8,095 bases of DNA, from the NCBI GenBank assembly GCA_003484585.1, contig DNBZ01000227.1:1-8095 (forward strand), given 5' to 3'. This document shows positions 1 to 6,432 of the stretch, one piece after another (the first letter of the stretch is position 1; every line of letters starts with the position of its first letter). Source of the stretch: Bacteroidota bacterium. Lineage in GTDB: Bacteria; Bacteroidota; Bacteroidia; NS11-12g; UBA9320. A model generated the notes under the pieces. That model saw only the letters and a program-made list of their open reading frames with translations, made no database searches and was not told the DNA's origin. Position numbers and translations under genes: made by a program.

Positions 1-369
1 GATGTCTATCATCTCTTGCACCTCACCTAGTCCTTCTTGGTAACTTTTACCCATTTCTAGGCTTACTAACATACCGAGATCTTTTTTGCGATCTCTTAGC
101 TTAATTCCATATTGACGCACTATATCCCCACGAAGTGGTGCTGGGACTGTCTTCCAATACGTAGCAGCTTCTTGAGCCTTTTTCACCACATGCTCATACT
201 CGCTATCGCTAGCAAACACTGCTTCGGCTAGCTTCTCGCCAGTTACTGGAGTGAAGACCTCTACAGTCTCAGTACCAAGAGAAGTGACCCACTCTCTGCC
301 CGTACATATACTTTCGTTTTTCGCCTTGATACCAAGGTCTGCTAATAGTTCTTGTGTTGTTTTTCCCAT
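1..369 (-). CDS. Aldehyde dehydrogenase, ALDH7-type (N-terminal part, runs off window)
   Basis: The reverse strand encodes 123 residues from ATG 369-367 with no stop before the window edge, so the catalytic Cys/Glu half is outside. The segment PAPLRGDIVRQYG followed by LVSLEMGKSYQEGLGEVQE matches the N-terminal NAD-binding region of the ALDH7 family (alpha-aminoadipic semialdehyde dehydrogenase/antiquitin), in which the corresponding stretches are very similar. By family knowledge it would oxidise an aldehyde with NAD+, plausibly aminoadipate semialdehyde in lysine catabolism; the substrate is inferred, not seen. A good Shine-Dalgarno (AAGGA, 381-377) lies 7 nt before the ATG, which supports this start and is unusual in this window. 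The gene is divergent from the aminopeptidase at 495. It could be another ALDH subfamily, but the dehydrogenase assignment is firm. Confidence 0.88.
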   Translation of the reverse strand, partial: MGKTTQELLADLGIKAKNESICTGREWVTSLGTETVEVFTPVTGEKLAEAVFASDSEYEHVVKKAQEAATYWKTVPAPLRGDIVRQYGIKLRDRKKDLGMLVSLEMGKSYQEGLGEVQEMIDI

Positions 370-387
370 AAAATATTCCTTAGATTG

Positions 388-420
388 CGAAGGTAGGTAT
401 GAATAGGAGACCTAACCAAA
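388..420 (-). promoter_or_regulatory. Candidate promoter of the aldehyde dehydrogenase gene
   Basis: On the minus strand TTTG (420-417), a 21-nt spacer and TACCTTCG (395-388) approximate the Bacteroidota promoter TTTG-N17-23-TAnnTTTG with one mismatch (C for T). The box ends 18 nt before the ATG at 369, leaving a short leader that holds the Shine-Dalgarno sequence. Confidence 0.45.
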
Positions 421-480
421 TCTTCAAAAAAACAGCTACAACTTTTCGCTCTATACTCATAACTACTCAACGCAAATCCT

Positions 481-488
481 TAGCTTTG
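481..488 (+). promoter_or_regulatory. -7 promoter box (TAnnTTTG) just before pepP
   Basis: TAGCTTTG is an exact match to the Bacteroidota -7 consensus. It ends 6 nt before the ATG at 495, so transcription would begin at or just before the start codon. I find no TTG/TTTG element at the expected 17-23 nt upstream spacing. The box lies inside the longer in-frame ORF that begins at 399, which argues that this upstream extension is not translated. Confidence 0.5.
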
Positions 489-494
489 CCCGTA

Positions 495-1790
495 ATGAAG
501 TATCCAAGACTCAATAAGCAGATTTTTATAGAAAATAGAAAGCGTTTTGTGGCCCAAATGGAGCCCAATAGTATCGCTATATTCCATAGCAACTACCAGT
601 ATAGCTGGAATGGTGATGCAGTATATAAATTCAAGCAAAACTCAGATATGTTCTGGGCAAGTGGCATAGATCAAGAAGAGAGTGTTTTGGTGCTTTTCCC
701 TGATTGCCCTGTTGATGCATACCAGGAGTGTCTTTTTTTAGTAGAAACCAATGCAAAAATTGCTGTTTGGGAAGGATATAAATATACCAAAGAAGATGCG
801 ACTGCTACAAGTGGCATCAAAAATATTTTTTGGAACAATGACTATCTGCAGCAGCTTCGCCAAGTGTTAAATCTCGCAGATAATGTATACTTACCACTGA
901 ACGAAAACGACCGATTCAATCCAAAATCTCCTACTAAGGCTATAGACTTTGCTAAAGAAATAATGGAGCTATATCCTATGCACGCCTACAAGCGTGCTGG
1001 TAAAATACTCAATAGACTTAGAGGCACTAAAACGGAGCTAGAACTAGAAGTAATGCGTGAGGCTGTGCAGATCTCTAAAAAAGGTCTACTTCGTGTCTTA
1101 GAAACTACCAAACCAGGAATGGGTGAATATGAAATAGAGGCAAACCTTGCTCATACTTTTTTGAGTAATAGAGCAAGTGGTTTCAGTTTCGAACCTATAG
1201 TGGCCGCTGGAAAGAATGCTTGTACACTCCATTATTTAGAAAATAAAGATGAAGTAAAAGACGGAGACCTCATCCTAGTAGACTGCGGTGTAGACTACGC
1301 CAACTATGCCAGTGATATGACAAGATGTTTGCCTGCCAATGGCAAGTTCTCTCCTCGTCAGAAAGACGTATACAACGCTACACTTCGTGTGATGAAAGCT
1401 GCTCGTAAAATGCTAGTACCAGGTACTATGCTCATGGAATACCAAAAAGAGGTAGAAGTCCTAATGACCGAAGAATTAATTGGTCTCGGACTACTAACTG
1501 CAGAAGAGGTAAAAAATCAAGATCCAGCATGGCCAGCAGTAAAGCAGTACTTCATGCACGGTACGAGTCACTTCTTAGGTGTAGACGTACACGATAGTGG
1601 TATGCGATACGAACCAATGGCTGTTGGAATGGTGTTTAGCTGTGAGCCAGGTATCTACATAGCGGAAGAAGGAATAGGCGTACGCATAGAAAACCAAATA
1701 CTGATCACCGAAAATGGTCCCGTAGATATGATGGACGAAGCTGGAATGCCAATAGAAGTAGAGGAGATAGAGGCTTTGATGGCTAAATAG
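495..1790 (+). CDS. pepP: Xaa-Pro aminopeptidase (aminopeptidase P, M24 family)
   Basis: The 431-residue product is a cytoplasmic metallopeptidase that removes an N-terminal residue preceding proline. Residues 1 to about 170 form the aminopeptidase P N-terminal domain, and the rest is the pita-bread catalytic domain. All five metal ligands are visible: D263 and D274 (DCG...SDMTR), H359 (GTSHFLG), E384 (SCEPGIYI) and E399 (RIENQ). The accessory histidines H246 (LHYL) and H366 (VHDSG) are also present. The frame is open back to an ATG at 399, but the start at 495 (MKYPRLNKQ) gives the usual length of the Bacteroidota homologues, and the upstream 32 residues are not domain-like. No Shine-Dalgarno is seen; a TAnnTTTG box lies 6 nt upstream, suggesting a near-leaderless message. 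The gene is divergent from the aldehyde dehydrogenase, with no obvious functional link. Confidence 0.93.
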   Translation: MKYPRLNKQIFIENRKRFVAQMEPNSIAIFHSNYQYSWNGDAVYKFKQNSDMFWASGIDQEESVLVLFPDCPVDAYQECLFLVETNAKIAVWEGYKYTKEDATATSGIKNIFWNNDYLQQLRQVLNLADNVYLPLNENDRFNPKSPTKAIDFAKEIMELYPMHAYKRAGKILNRLRGTKTELELEVMREAVQISKKGLLRVLETTKPGMGEYEIEANLAHTFLSNRASGFSFEPIVAAGKNACTLHYLENKDEVKDGDLILVDCGVDYANYASDMTRCLPANGKFSPRQKDVYNATLRVMKAARKMLVPGTMLMEYQKEVEVLMTEELIGLGLLTAEEVKNQDPAWPAVKQYFMHGTSHFLGVDVHDSGMRYEPMAVGMVFSCEPGIYIAEEGIGVRIENQILITENGPVDMMDEAGMPIEVEEIEALMAK

Positions 1791-1792
1791 CT

Positions 1793-2047
1793 TTGAGTCG
1801 GACTACTAAAATAATTTTACTATTTGTTGCCGGAATTATTGCGGGTTGTGTTTTCTTTTTTCTTTGAGAACACATTGAAACTTCCAGATTAACAAATAGG
1901 CACAACTTCCATAAAGGTACATTATTCGTAATTCTAGTTTATTTCTTATATGTATTTCTTTTGGCTGCTACTGTGCTTTTGCCATTGTTTGGCATCAGTA
2001 TGATCTTCTTTAAGGATACAAAATGGTTTAAGAAGCTAATGCAATAG
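1793..2047 (+). pseudogene. Probable decayed gene for a small two-helix membrane protein (in-frame TGA)
   Basis: One reading frame runs from TTG 1793 to TAG 2045-2047 and is broken only by TGA at 1865-1867. The part before the TGA encodes a short basic start and a hydrophobic helix (TKIILLFVAGIIAGCVFFFL). After the TGA come about 17 polar residues, then a second helix (residues such as LFVILVYFLYVFLLAATVLL) and a basic tail (WFKKLMQ). Two hydrophobic segments in the same frame on both sides of one stop suggest a former gene of about 84 codons, although TGA could also be a sequencing error. There is no ATG at the head; the TTG overlaps a TAGCTTTG box (1788-1795) at the pepP stop codon. I do not recognise the family. 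Confidence 0.4.
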
Positions 2048-2081
2048 CGTTTTACATCACTGATATAAACTCTGAAACCCA

Positions 2082-2549
2082 TCACCAATTCCCCATTGCT
2101 CCTTCATACGTCCAGTGCTTGCTCGTACGCTTATAGGTCAAGACTAGCATAGGAATGCCTGCTGCTAGCAATGGTATGCCTGCTTTATAGTTTTCGCTAG
2201 GCGTATCCCATCCGTGCCGCAGATTATCGCTCAGCCCAAAGAGTGTAATATTCATCCCGGTGCTTACTATAAGTGAGGCTATTCGCATAGTCCAGGCATC
2301 TCGTTTGCCTATTCGCTCTACATTGGTAAGCGGCACTACTTTATGCTTCACACGAATGAGCGTTTCGCTGAGCACTTCCATTTGACCACGTATTTTCTCG
2401 CCTTTGAAAGTTTTTACCACCACGAATTCACCTTGTGCTATCACCACTTCTTTCTGCTTATCTCTGTGTTTTAGTACGAGGTATTTATTCGTCTGTGCTT
2501 GTATGGTATATGTAAAACAAAGCATTGTGATTATTCCTATGATTCTCAT
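2082..2549 (-). CDS. Hypothetical exported or membrane protein with small beta-barrel-like core
   Basis: The 155-residue product is not one I can name. Residues 1-18 look like a signal peptide (hydrophobic run ending TIQAQ, cleavage probably near residue 18). Residues about 33-81 alternate charged and hydrophobic positions, with the pattern GEFVVVKTFKGEKIRGQ then LIRVKHKVVPLTNVERI. This resembles the short SH3/Sm-like beta-barrels found in many Bacteroidota hypothetical proteins. Two hydrophobic stretches follow at about 88-107 and 123-139 and may span a membrane, so the protein probably sits in the envelope rather than being freely secreted. The start at 2549 is taken from the signal peptide; ATG at residue 9 would truncate it. 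A near-consensus box TACCCTTG (2559-2552) lies 2 nt upstream. It is tail-to-tail with the small membrane-protein remnant. Confidence 0.7.
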   Translation of the reverse strand: MRIIGIITMLCFTYTIQAQTNKYLVLKHRDKQKEVVIAQGEFVVVKTFKGEKIRGQMEVLSETLIRVKHKVVPLTNVERIGKRDAWTMRIASLIVSTGMNITLFGLSDNLRHGWDTPSENYKAGIPLLAAGIPMLVLTYKRTSKHWTYEGAMGNW

Positions 2550-2591
2550 ACCAAGGGTACGTACCTCTAGCGTACTAGTTACATACCAAGG
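2547..2591. repeat. 10-bp direct repeat with palindrome upstream of the hypothetical gene
   Basis: CATACCAAGG occurs at 2547-2556 and again at 2582-2591, 35 bp apart. Between them is a perfect 10-bp palindrome, GGTACGTACC, at 2556-2565. The first copy contains the start codon (as CAT) of the gene ending at 2082; the second contains an ATG followed at once by a stop on the minus strand. The arrangement could be an operator or a duplication scar. Function is unproven. Confidence 0.35.
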
Positions 2592-2624
2592 TGATTCAGC
2601 TCGAAATTACGGAGCAGTTTCTGT

Positions 2625-3120
2625 CTATTCCTTTATAATTTGTCTGGTGACTATAGTCCCTTCATACACCAAGTGTAGGTAGTAGACTCCTGGTTGTGTG
2701 GCTAAGCTAAAATCAAAATCACTCGATTGATTATCCAAATCTACATTCATAATCTCTACTCCTAGCAGATTTAGTACGCGTATAGATTTAGGAGCTTGAC
2801 TTTTCATAAAATCTACTGTAAAGGTCTCGCTACTGGGATTTGGATAGATGGAAAAAGAATTTAATGCTTGTTCTTCTACACTCAACATAGGAGGATTTAG
2901 AGTTTCACAACTTTCATTAGAGCAACCATAGTGTTCTGTAAATAGGCAGATTTCCCAATCCGCGATTTCGTCTCTAGCTATGCTAAATTTTCGGTCTGTA
3001 GAGATAGTCCTGCCACCTGTGCTCCAGAGATATTTATCTAGACTCTCGTAAGCCTTATATAGAAAGTATACTAAGTCTCAAATCAAAAAGCCACTTTTCT
3101 AAATATGGAGAAGGTTTCAT
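2625..3120 (-). pseudogene. Broken T9SS cargo-like gene retaining its C-terminal sorting domain
   Basis: On the minus strand a frame is open from 3077 down to TAG at 2627-2625 (150 residues). Its last ~75 residues are a type A T9SS sorting domain: SIYPNPSSETFTV, then VLNLLGVEI, then GVYYLHLVYEG, ending TRQIIKE. Such domains direct Sec-exported proteins through the type IX system to the cell surface. The first ATG in this frame is at 2888, too late to include anything but the domain, and a TGA at 3080-3078 closes the frame upstream. In the other frame, ATG 3120 opens a 21-codon ORF (MKPSPYLEKWLFDL...) ending at 3055; a one-base shift near 3058-3077 would join the two into about 164 residues. 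No signal peptide is seen in either part, so the piece is best read as a truncated, frameshifted remnant. The region between the frames (…STGGRTISTDRKFS…) matches nothing I recognise. Confidence 0.6.
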
Positions 3121-3124
3121 CTCT

Positions 3125-3155
3125 CAAAGATATAAAAAACAAGAGGCTTTAGCAA
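3125..3155 (-). promoter_or_regulatory. Canonical Bacteroidota-type promoter upstream of the T9SS remnant
   Basis: On the minus strand TTG (3155-3153), a 20-nt spacer and TATCTTTG (3132-3125) fit TTG-N17-23-TAnnTTTG exactly. The box ends 4 nt before ATG 3120. It suggests the damaged gene may still be transcribed. Confidence 0.5.
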
Positions 3156-3164
3156 GCTAGGGTC

Positions 3165-4571
3165 TTATTCCAACTCATACTCCTGATCTAGCTCTGGTAT
3201 CTCTACCTTGCTAAAACCATCTGCGAGTATCGCTTCTTTAAAAATGGTCTGTCGGTCCATCTCGCCGTGTACTAAGAACATTGTTTTGAGTTTTGATTTA
3301 TCTTGACACTGCAAGAAGTCTAGCATCTCCTGTTGGTCTCCATGAGCACTAAAACTATCCATAATTACTACTTCAGCGTTCACTTGCTTTTCTTCGCCAA
3401 ATATCTTTACAGACTCAGCTCCGTCTCTTATTCTACGACCAAGCGTATTCTGAGCACAGAAACCGACTACTAGTATTGTATTTCTCTCATTTTCTATATT
3501 GTTATTCAAGTGGTGCTTTACTCTCCCAGCTTGCATCATACCACTAGCAGATATAACAATGCACGGCTGTTTAGAATCATTGATAGCCTTAGAATCTTCT
3601 ACTTTTTTCACAAACTTCAGACCTTTGAAACCAAATGGATTTGGGTCTGTCTGCATGTACTCTAGTATATCTGCATCATAACATTCTGGGTGCATCACGA
3701 AGATCTCCGTCGCATTTACGGCTAACGGACTGTCCACGTAGACAGGGATGTTTGGCAGTCTGCCAGACGTCTCTAGCTTATCTATCATATAAACTATCTC
3801 TTGTGTACGCCCTACGGAGAATGCTGGGATTATCAATTTACCTTTTTTCTCTACACACGTTTTTCGGATTACCTTGAGTAAATCTTCCTCATCATTTGGC
3901 ATACCTTGGTGCGTTTGTCCACCATAGGTACTCTCACAAAGTAGGTAGTCGCAAGCAGGCATAGGCTGCGGGTCTCGCAGTATAGGTCTATCTGGTCTAC
4001 CTATGTCTCCGGTGAACCCTACGTAAGAATACTCTCCATTAGCTCGTTCTATCTTGAGTGTAACATTGGCACTCCCAAGTATATGTCCTGCGTCATTAAA
4101 CTGCACCTGTACATCATCTGCTATGCGAAACCATCTGCCGTAGCTTATCCCTACAAACTGGTCCATAGCTCGCTGAGCATCTGGCACGGTATAAAGTGGC
4201 GGAACGGCAGGCAAATCTTTTCTAGCTCTTCGTTTATTTACCCATTCGTTATCTTTCTCTTGGATAAAACCTGAGTCCAAAAGCATAATTGCGGCTAAAT
4301 CTCGTGTGGCACTAGTACACACTACATCTCCTTTAAACCCATCTTTGGCTAACTTAGGAATACGTCCAGCATGGTCTATGTGACTATGGCTCAGTACTAG
4401 TACATCCACATCCTCTGGATTAAAAACCCAATCGCGGTTAAAATCATCAAAATCTGGATCATTGCCTTGATACAAACCACAATCTAATAGCACTTTAGTG
4501 CCTTTATCCGTAGTTACTAAATGACTACTTCCTGTTACTGTTTGTGCAGCTCCGCAAAATTTAACTTTCAT
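3165..4571 (-). CDS. MBL-fold/beta-CASP protein with RNA-specificity domain (putative ribonuclease)
   Basis: The 468-residue product is a cytoplasmic zinc hydrolase of the metallo-beta-lactamase superfamily, beta-CASP branch; relatives are endo- or exoribonucleases (CPSF-73-like, and the bacterial YSH1 type). The zinc motif HSHIDH is at H62, H64, D66 and H67, with further ligands H163 (AGHILGS) and D189 (FTGDIG). The beta-CASP part follows, with E213 (CESTYG), the AFSVGR segment near 250-255, and H410 (DSFSAHGDQ). The RNA-specificity motif FLVHGE (H435) is near the C-terminus. Every expected catalytic residue is present, so it should be active. The ATG at 4571 (MKVKFCGA) was chosen over an in-frame ATG at 4622 because the family begins here and a promoter lies just upstream. 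It is divergent from ppk2. RNA as substrate is inferred from the family. Confidence 0.9.
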   Translation of the reverse strand: MKVKFCGAAQTVTGSSHLVTTDKGTKVLLDCGLYQGNDPDFDDFNRDWVFNPEDVDVLVLSHSHIDHAGRIPKLAKDGFKGDVVCTSATRDLAAIMLLDSGFIQEKDNEWVNKRRARKDLPAVPPLYTVPDAQRAMDQFVGISYGRWFRIADDVQVQFNDAGHILGSANVTLKIERANGEYSYVGFTGDIGRPDRPILRDPQPMPACDYLLCESTYGGQTHQGMPNDEEDLLKVIRKTCVEKKGKLIIPAFSVGRTQEIVYMIDKLETSGRLPNIPVYVDSPLAVNATEIFVMHPECYDADILEYMQTDPNPFGFKGLKFVKKVEDSKAINDSKQPCIVISASGMMQAGRVKHHLNNNIENERNTILVVGFCAQNTLGRRIRDGAESVKIFGEEKQVNAEVVIMDSFSAHGDQQEMLDFLQCQDKSKLKTMFLVHGEMDRQTIFKEAILADGFSKVEIPELDQEYELE

Positions 4572-4576
4572 TGAAA

Positions 4577-4606
4577 CAAACTTATGTTTTTCTTTGCTAG
4601 GTGCAA
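4577..4606 (-). promoter_or_regulatory. Promoter of the beta-CASP gene, embedded in the ppk2 start
   Basis: On the minus strand TTG (4606-4604), a 19-nt spacer and TAAGTTTG (4584-4577) form an exact TTG-N19-TAnnTTTG promoter. The -7 box ends 5 nt before the ATG at 4571. The TTG element lies within codons 2-3 of the divergent ppk2 gene. On the other strand imperfect boxes TATGTTTT (4583-4590) and TTTCTTTG (4589-4596) could serve ppk2. Confidence 0.6.
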
Positions 4607-5485
4607 TTCTTAAACGATCCAAAACTACAAGTAACCGACGGCATTCTCTTTGACCTAAGTAAACACGCTACCAACTATACAGCTAGCATAGCAGATGAGG
4701 AGCAAGCTGAGAAGCTCCTCAAAAAAGCCAATAAATCGATCTACAAAGAGCAGCGAAAGCTAAATGCTGCAGATAATCACTCGGTACTATGCATCTTTCA
4801 AGCGATGGATGCCGCGGGTAAGGATAGCACCGTACGCAGTGTATTTACTGGCGTAAATCCTGCCGGTTTTAAGGTCACTAGTTTCAAGGCTCCAAGTAAA
4901 GAAGAACTAGACCACGATTTCCTGTGGAGGTGCAATGCTGCTGTGCCCGGTAGAGGTATGATAGGAATATTTAATAGAAGTCACTACGAAGAAGTACTGG
5001 TATGCAAAGTGCATCCTAACTATGTGGTGGGGCAAAATATCCCAGGAATAGAATCAGAAGCCGACCTTACACCTGAGTTTTGGACCGACAGATATAAAAG
5101 CATCAGAAACTGGGAAAATCACCTTGCAAAAAATGGCACAGTTGTCTTAAAATTCTTTTTAAACGTAGGACAAGACGAGCAGAAAGCTCGCTTTCTATCT
5201 AGAATAGACGAAAAAAAGAAAAATTGGAAGTTTAATTCTGGCGATATGAAAGAAAGAGCACTCTGGCCAAAGTACATGCAGGCATATCAAGATGCCATAC
5301 AAAACACTGCTGGAAAAGACGCCCCATGGTACGTGATACCCGCTGACAATAAGCCTATTATGAGAGCAATGGTAGCTAAGATAGTCGCAGAAACTTTAGA
5401 AGATTTAAATCTAAAATACCCTGCCGTGGGACAAAAGGAGATAGCCGAAATGGCAGAGGCAAAGAAAATTTTAGAAAATGAATAA
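4601..5485 (+). CDS. ppk2: Polyphosphate kinase 2 family protein (polyphosphate:nucleotide phosphotransferase)
   Basis: The 294-residue product belongs to the PPK2 family, which transfers phosphate between inorganic polyphosphate and nucleoside mono- or diphosphates in the cytoplasm. Visible landmarks are the P-loop AMDAAGKDS (68-76), the GVNPAGF and SFKAPSKEELDHDFLWR segments (84-110), the Walker-B-type strand GIFNRSHYEEVLV (122-134), and the lid with FLSRIDEKKKNWKF (198-211) followed by DMKERALW. APWYVIPADNK (241-251) is the conserved C-terminal strand. The short single-domain form and the QAMDAAGKD P-loop suggest the class III/PPK2-related group, but the nucleotide preference (AMP or ADP) is inference. 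The start is GTG at 4601: no ATG precedes residue 69, and the N-terminal LQVTDG segment fits family starts. Only 29 bp separate it from the divergent beta-CASP gene; rpmH follows after 82 bp. Confidence 0.93.
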   Translation: MQFLNDPKLQVTDGILFDLSKHATNYTASIADEEQAEKLLKKANKSIYKEQRKLNAADNHSVLCIFQAMDAAGKDSTVRSVFTGVNPAGFKVTSFKAPSKEELDHDFLWRCNAAVPGRGMIGIFNRSHYEEVLVCKVHPNYVVGQNIPGIESEADLTPEFWTDRYKSIRNWENHLAKNGTVVLKFFLNVGQDEQKARFLSRIDEKKKNWKFNSGDMKERALWPKYMQAYQDAIQNTAGKDAPWYVIPADNKPIMRAMVAKIVAETLEDLNLKYPAVGQKEIAEMAEAKKILENE

Positions 5486-5513
5486 TGGGGCTGGTATTAT
5501 TTGTGAAAAACAT

Positions 5514-5521
5514 TACTTTTG
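5514..5521 (+). promoter_or_regulatory. -7 promoter box upstream of rpmH
   Basis: TACTTTTG matches TAnnTTTG and lies in the ppk2-rpmH gap, 46 nt before the rpmH ATG. The only TTTG upstream (5500-5503) is 10 nt away, too close for the usual spacing, so the -33 element is unclear. This probably drives rpmH-rnpA-yidD. Confidence 0.45.
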
Positions 5522-5567
5522 CAAGCCTTTTAGAAAAACACGCTAACACGCACAAAGAGATATAACG

Positions 5568-5729
5568 ATGAGTAAGAGAACATTCCAACCGAGTAGAAGA
5601 AAGAGAAGAAACAAACACGGTTTCAGAGAGAGAATGGCCAGCAGAAACGGTAGAAAAGTACTTGCTGCTCGTCGTAAAAAAGGACGTAAGAAACTTTCTG
5701 TTTCTGACGAACCACGTCACAAAAAATAA
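5568..5729 (+). CDS. rpmH: 50S ribosomal protein L34
   Basis: The 53-residue, strongly basic product is ribosomal protein L34, a component of the large subunit that contacts 23S rRNA. Nearly the whole chain follows the family: [18 protein letters not shown] at 3-20, then [22 protein letters not shown] at 22-43. The tail [10 protein letters not shown] is a few residues longer than in E. coli L34, as is usual in Bacteroidota. The ATG at 5568 is preceded by a weak purine run (AAAGAG). The gene stands directly upstream of rnpA with a 25-nt gap, the widely conserved order in bacteria. Confidence 0.97.
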   Translation: MSKRTFQPSRRKRRNKHGFRERMASRNGRKVLAARRKKGRKKLSVSDEPRHKK

Positions 5730-5740
5730 TCGTTTTGACA

Positions 5741-5759
5741 CCCATAGCTAATTTATGGG
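5741..5759 (+). promoter_or_regulatory. Hairpin enclosing the rnpA start codon
   Basis: CCCATA (5741-5746) pairs perfectly with TATGGG (5754-5759); a further G-U pair (5747/5753) would leave a 5-nt loop. The ATG of rnpA (5755-5757) is inside the 3' arm. In mRNA this could lower rnpA translation relative to rpmH. No Shine-Dalgarno is visible in front of rnpA. The structure is read by eye; no folding energy was computed. Confidence 0.45.
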
Positions 5760-6141
5760 AACTTCAAACACATTTCATAAGCTAGAAAAGCTCTCCCACA
5801 AGGCGAGTGTCGATGCTATATTCCAAAAAAAGGGGCAAAGTATTTTTAAGCCCCCTATTTTACTAGCGTTCCTCAAAACCGAATTGCACACTCCTTACCC
5901 TTGTCAGGTATTTGTATCTGTAGGGAAGCGAAAATTTAAAAAAGCAGTAGATCGTAATAGAATCAAACGGCAGATAACGGACGTGTATCGCCTAAATAAA
6001 AATCGCATATACGAAGTGATTCTAGACGATTCCAAGTATGCCATAGGTATTTTGTTTTTAGGTAAAGTACTACCTACTTCCTCAGAAGTAGAGAAAAACG
6101 TAACTTTGGCCATCGATGAATTTATTAAAAGGATTAAGTAG
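5755..6141 (+). CDS. rnpA: Ribonuclease P protein component
   Basis: The 128-residue basic product is the protein subunit of RNase P, which together with the catalytic RNA removes 5' leaders from tRNA precursors. The signature RNR helix is at 64-73 ([10 protein letters not shown]), preceded by the strand [14 protein letters not shown] (51-64). The N-terminal [15 protein letters not shown] (9-23) aligns with the usual opening of the family. The C-terminal half, with [11 protein letters not shown] (95-105), is less conserved, as expected. ATG 5755 is the only start before an in-frame TAA at 5749-5751. Its 3' end overlaps yidD by 26 nt, consistent with translational coupling, and the start codon sits in a predicted hairpin. 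The RNase P RNA gene is not in this window. Confidence 0.95.
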   Translation: MGTSNTFHKLEKLSHKASVDAIFQKKGQSIFKPPILLAFLKTELHTPYPCQVFVSVGKRKFKKAVDRNRIKRQITDVYRLNKNRIYEVILDDSKYAIGILFLGKVLPTSSEVEKNVTLAIDEFIKRIK

Positions 6142-6358
6142 TCTTCTAGCGTTATTGCTAATGCTTCCTATACGCATTTATCAAAAAGTGATTTCTCCTT
6201 TTTTGCCAGCGGCGTGCAGATATACTCCTACTTGCAGTGCCTACGCCATGCAAGCTCTACAAAAACACGGACCCTTTAAAGGAACTTTCTTAGCTGCTAA
6301 ACGGATATTGAGCTGCCATCCGTGGAGCAAAAAACAAGGATACGACCCTGTGCCATAG
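6116..6358 (+). CDS. yidD: Membrane protein insertion efficiency factor YidD
   Basis: The 80-residue product is YidD, a small inner-membrane-associated protein thought to assist YidC-dependent insertion of membrane proteins. The family signature is complete: [20 protein letters not shown] (21-40), [16 protein letters not shown] (41-56), [10 protein letters not shown] (61-70) and GYDPVP at the very end (75-80). Cysteines are at 34, 40 and 67. Residues 4-18 form the expected amphipathic or hydrophobic N-terminal helix. The ATG at 6116 lies inside the end of rnpA, in another frame; a start at Met16 would remove the helix and is less likely. rnpA-yidD adjacency is widespread in bacteria. Confidence 0.95.
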   Translation: MNLLKGLSSLLALLLMLPIRIYQKVISPFLPAACRYTPTCSAYAMQALQKHGPFKGTFLAAKRILSCHPWSKKQGYDPVP

Positions 6359-6432
6359 ATTACATCACCTTTTTCTGTCTATTTAGCGATACTTTCACTA
6401 CGCTGCACAACAAAACAAGTGCAAGCTTTCGT

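Noticed and set aside
399..494. 32-residue N-terminal extension of pepP starting at ATG 399
   Set aside because: It overlaps the divergent promoter region and the TAGCTTTG box, has no domain character, and the family starts near Met at 495.
1865..1867. TGA read as selenocysteine or as tryptophan
   Set aside because: No selenocysteine insertion hairpin was noticed after it, no redox motif surrounds it, and nothing else here indicates a changed genetic code.
1939..2082. 47-residue minus-strand ORF opposite the small membrane-protein remnant
   Set aside because: It has no signal, motif or promoter, and the opposite strand explains the base pattern better.
2404..2682. 92-codon plus-strand ORF
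   Set aside because: It is a shadow opposite the hypothetical gene and the T9SS remnant, with no recognisable domain.
3081..3164. Rho-independent terminator after the beta-CASP gene
   Set aside because: Only weak 4-6 bp pairings (such as GCTT/AAGC) without a proper stem and T-run were found.
4572..4622. 17-residue N-terminal extension of the beta-CASP protein
   Set aside because: It crosses the promoter and the ppk2 start, and homologues begin with the MKVKFCGA-type strand at 4571.
5376..5741. 121-codon minus-strand ORF opposite ppk2 and rpmH
   Set aside because: It is antisense to two certain genes; its composition reflects the basic L34 codons in reverse.
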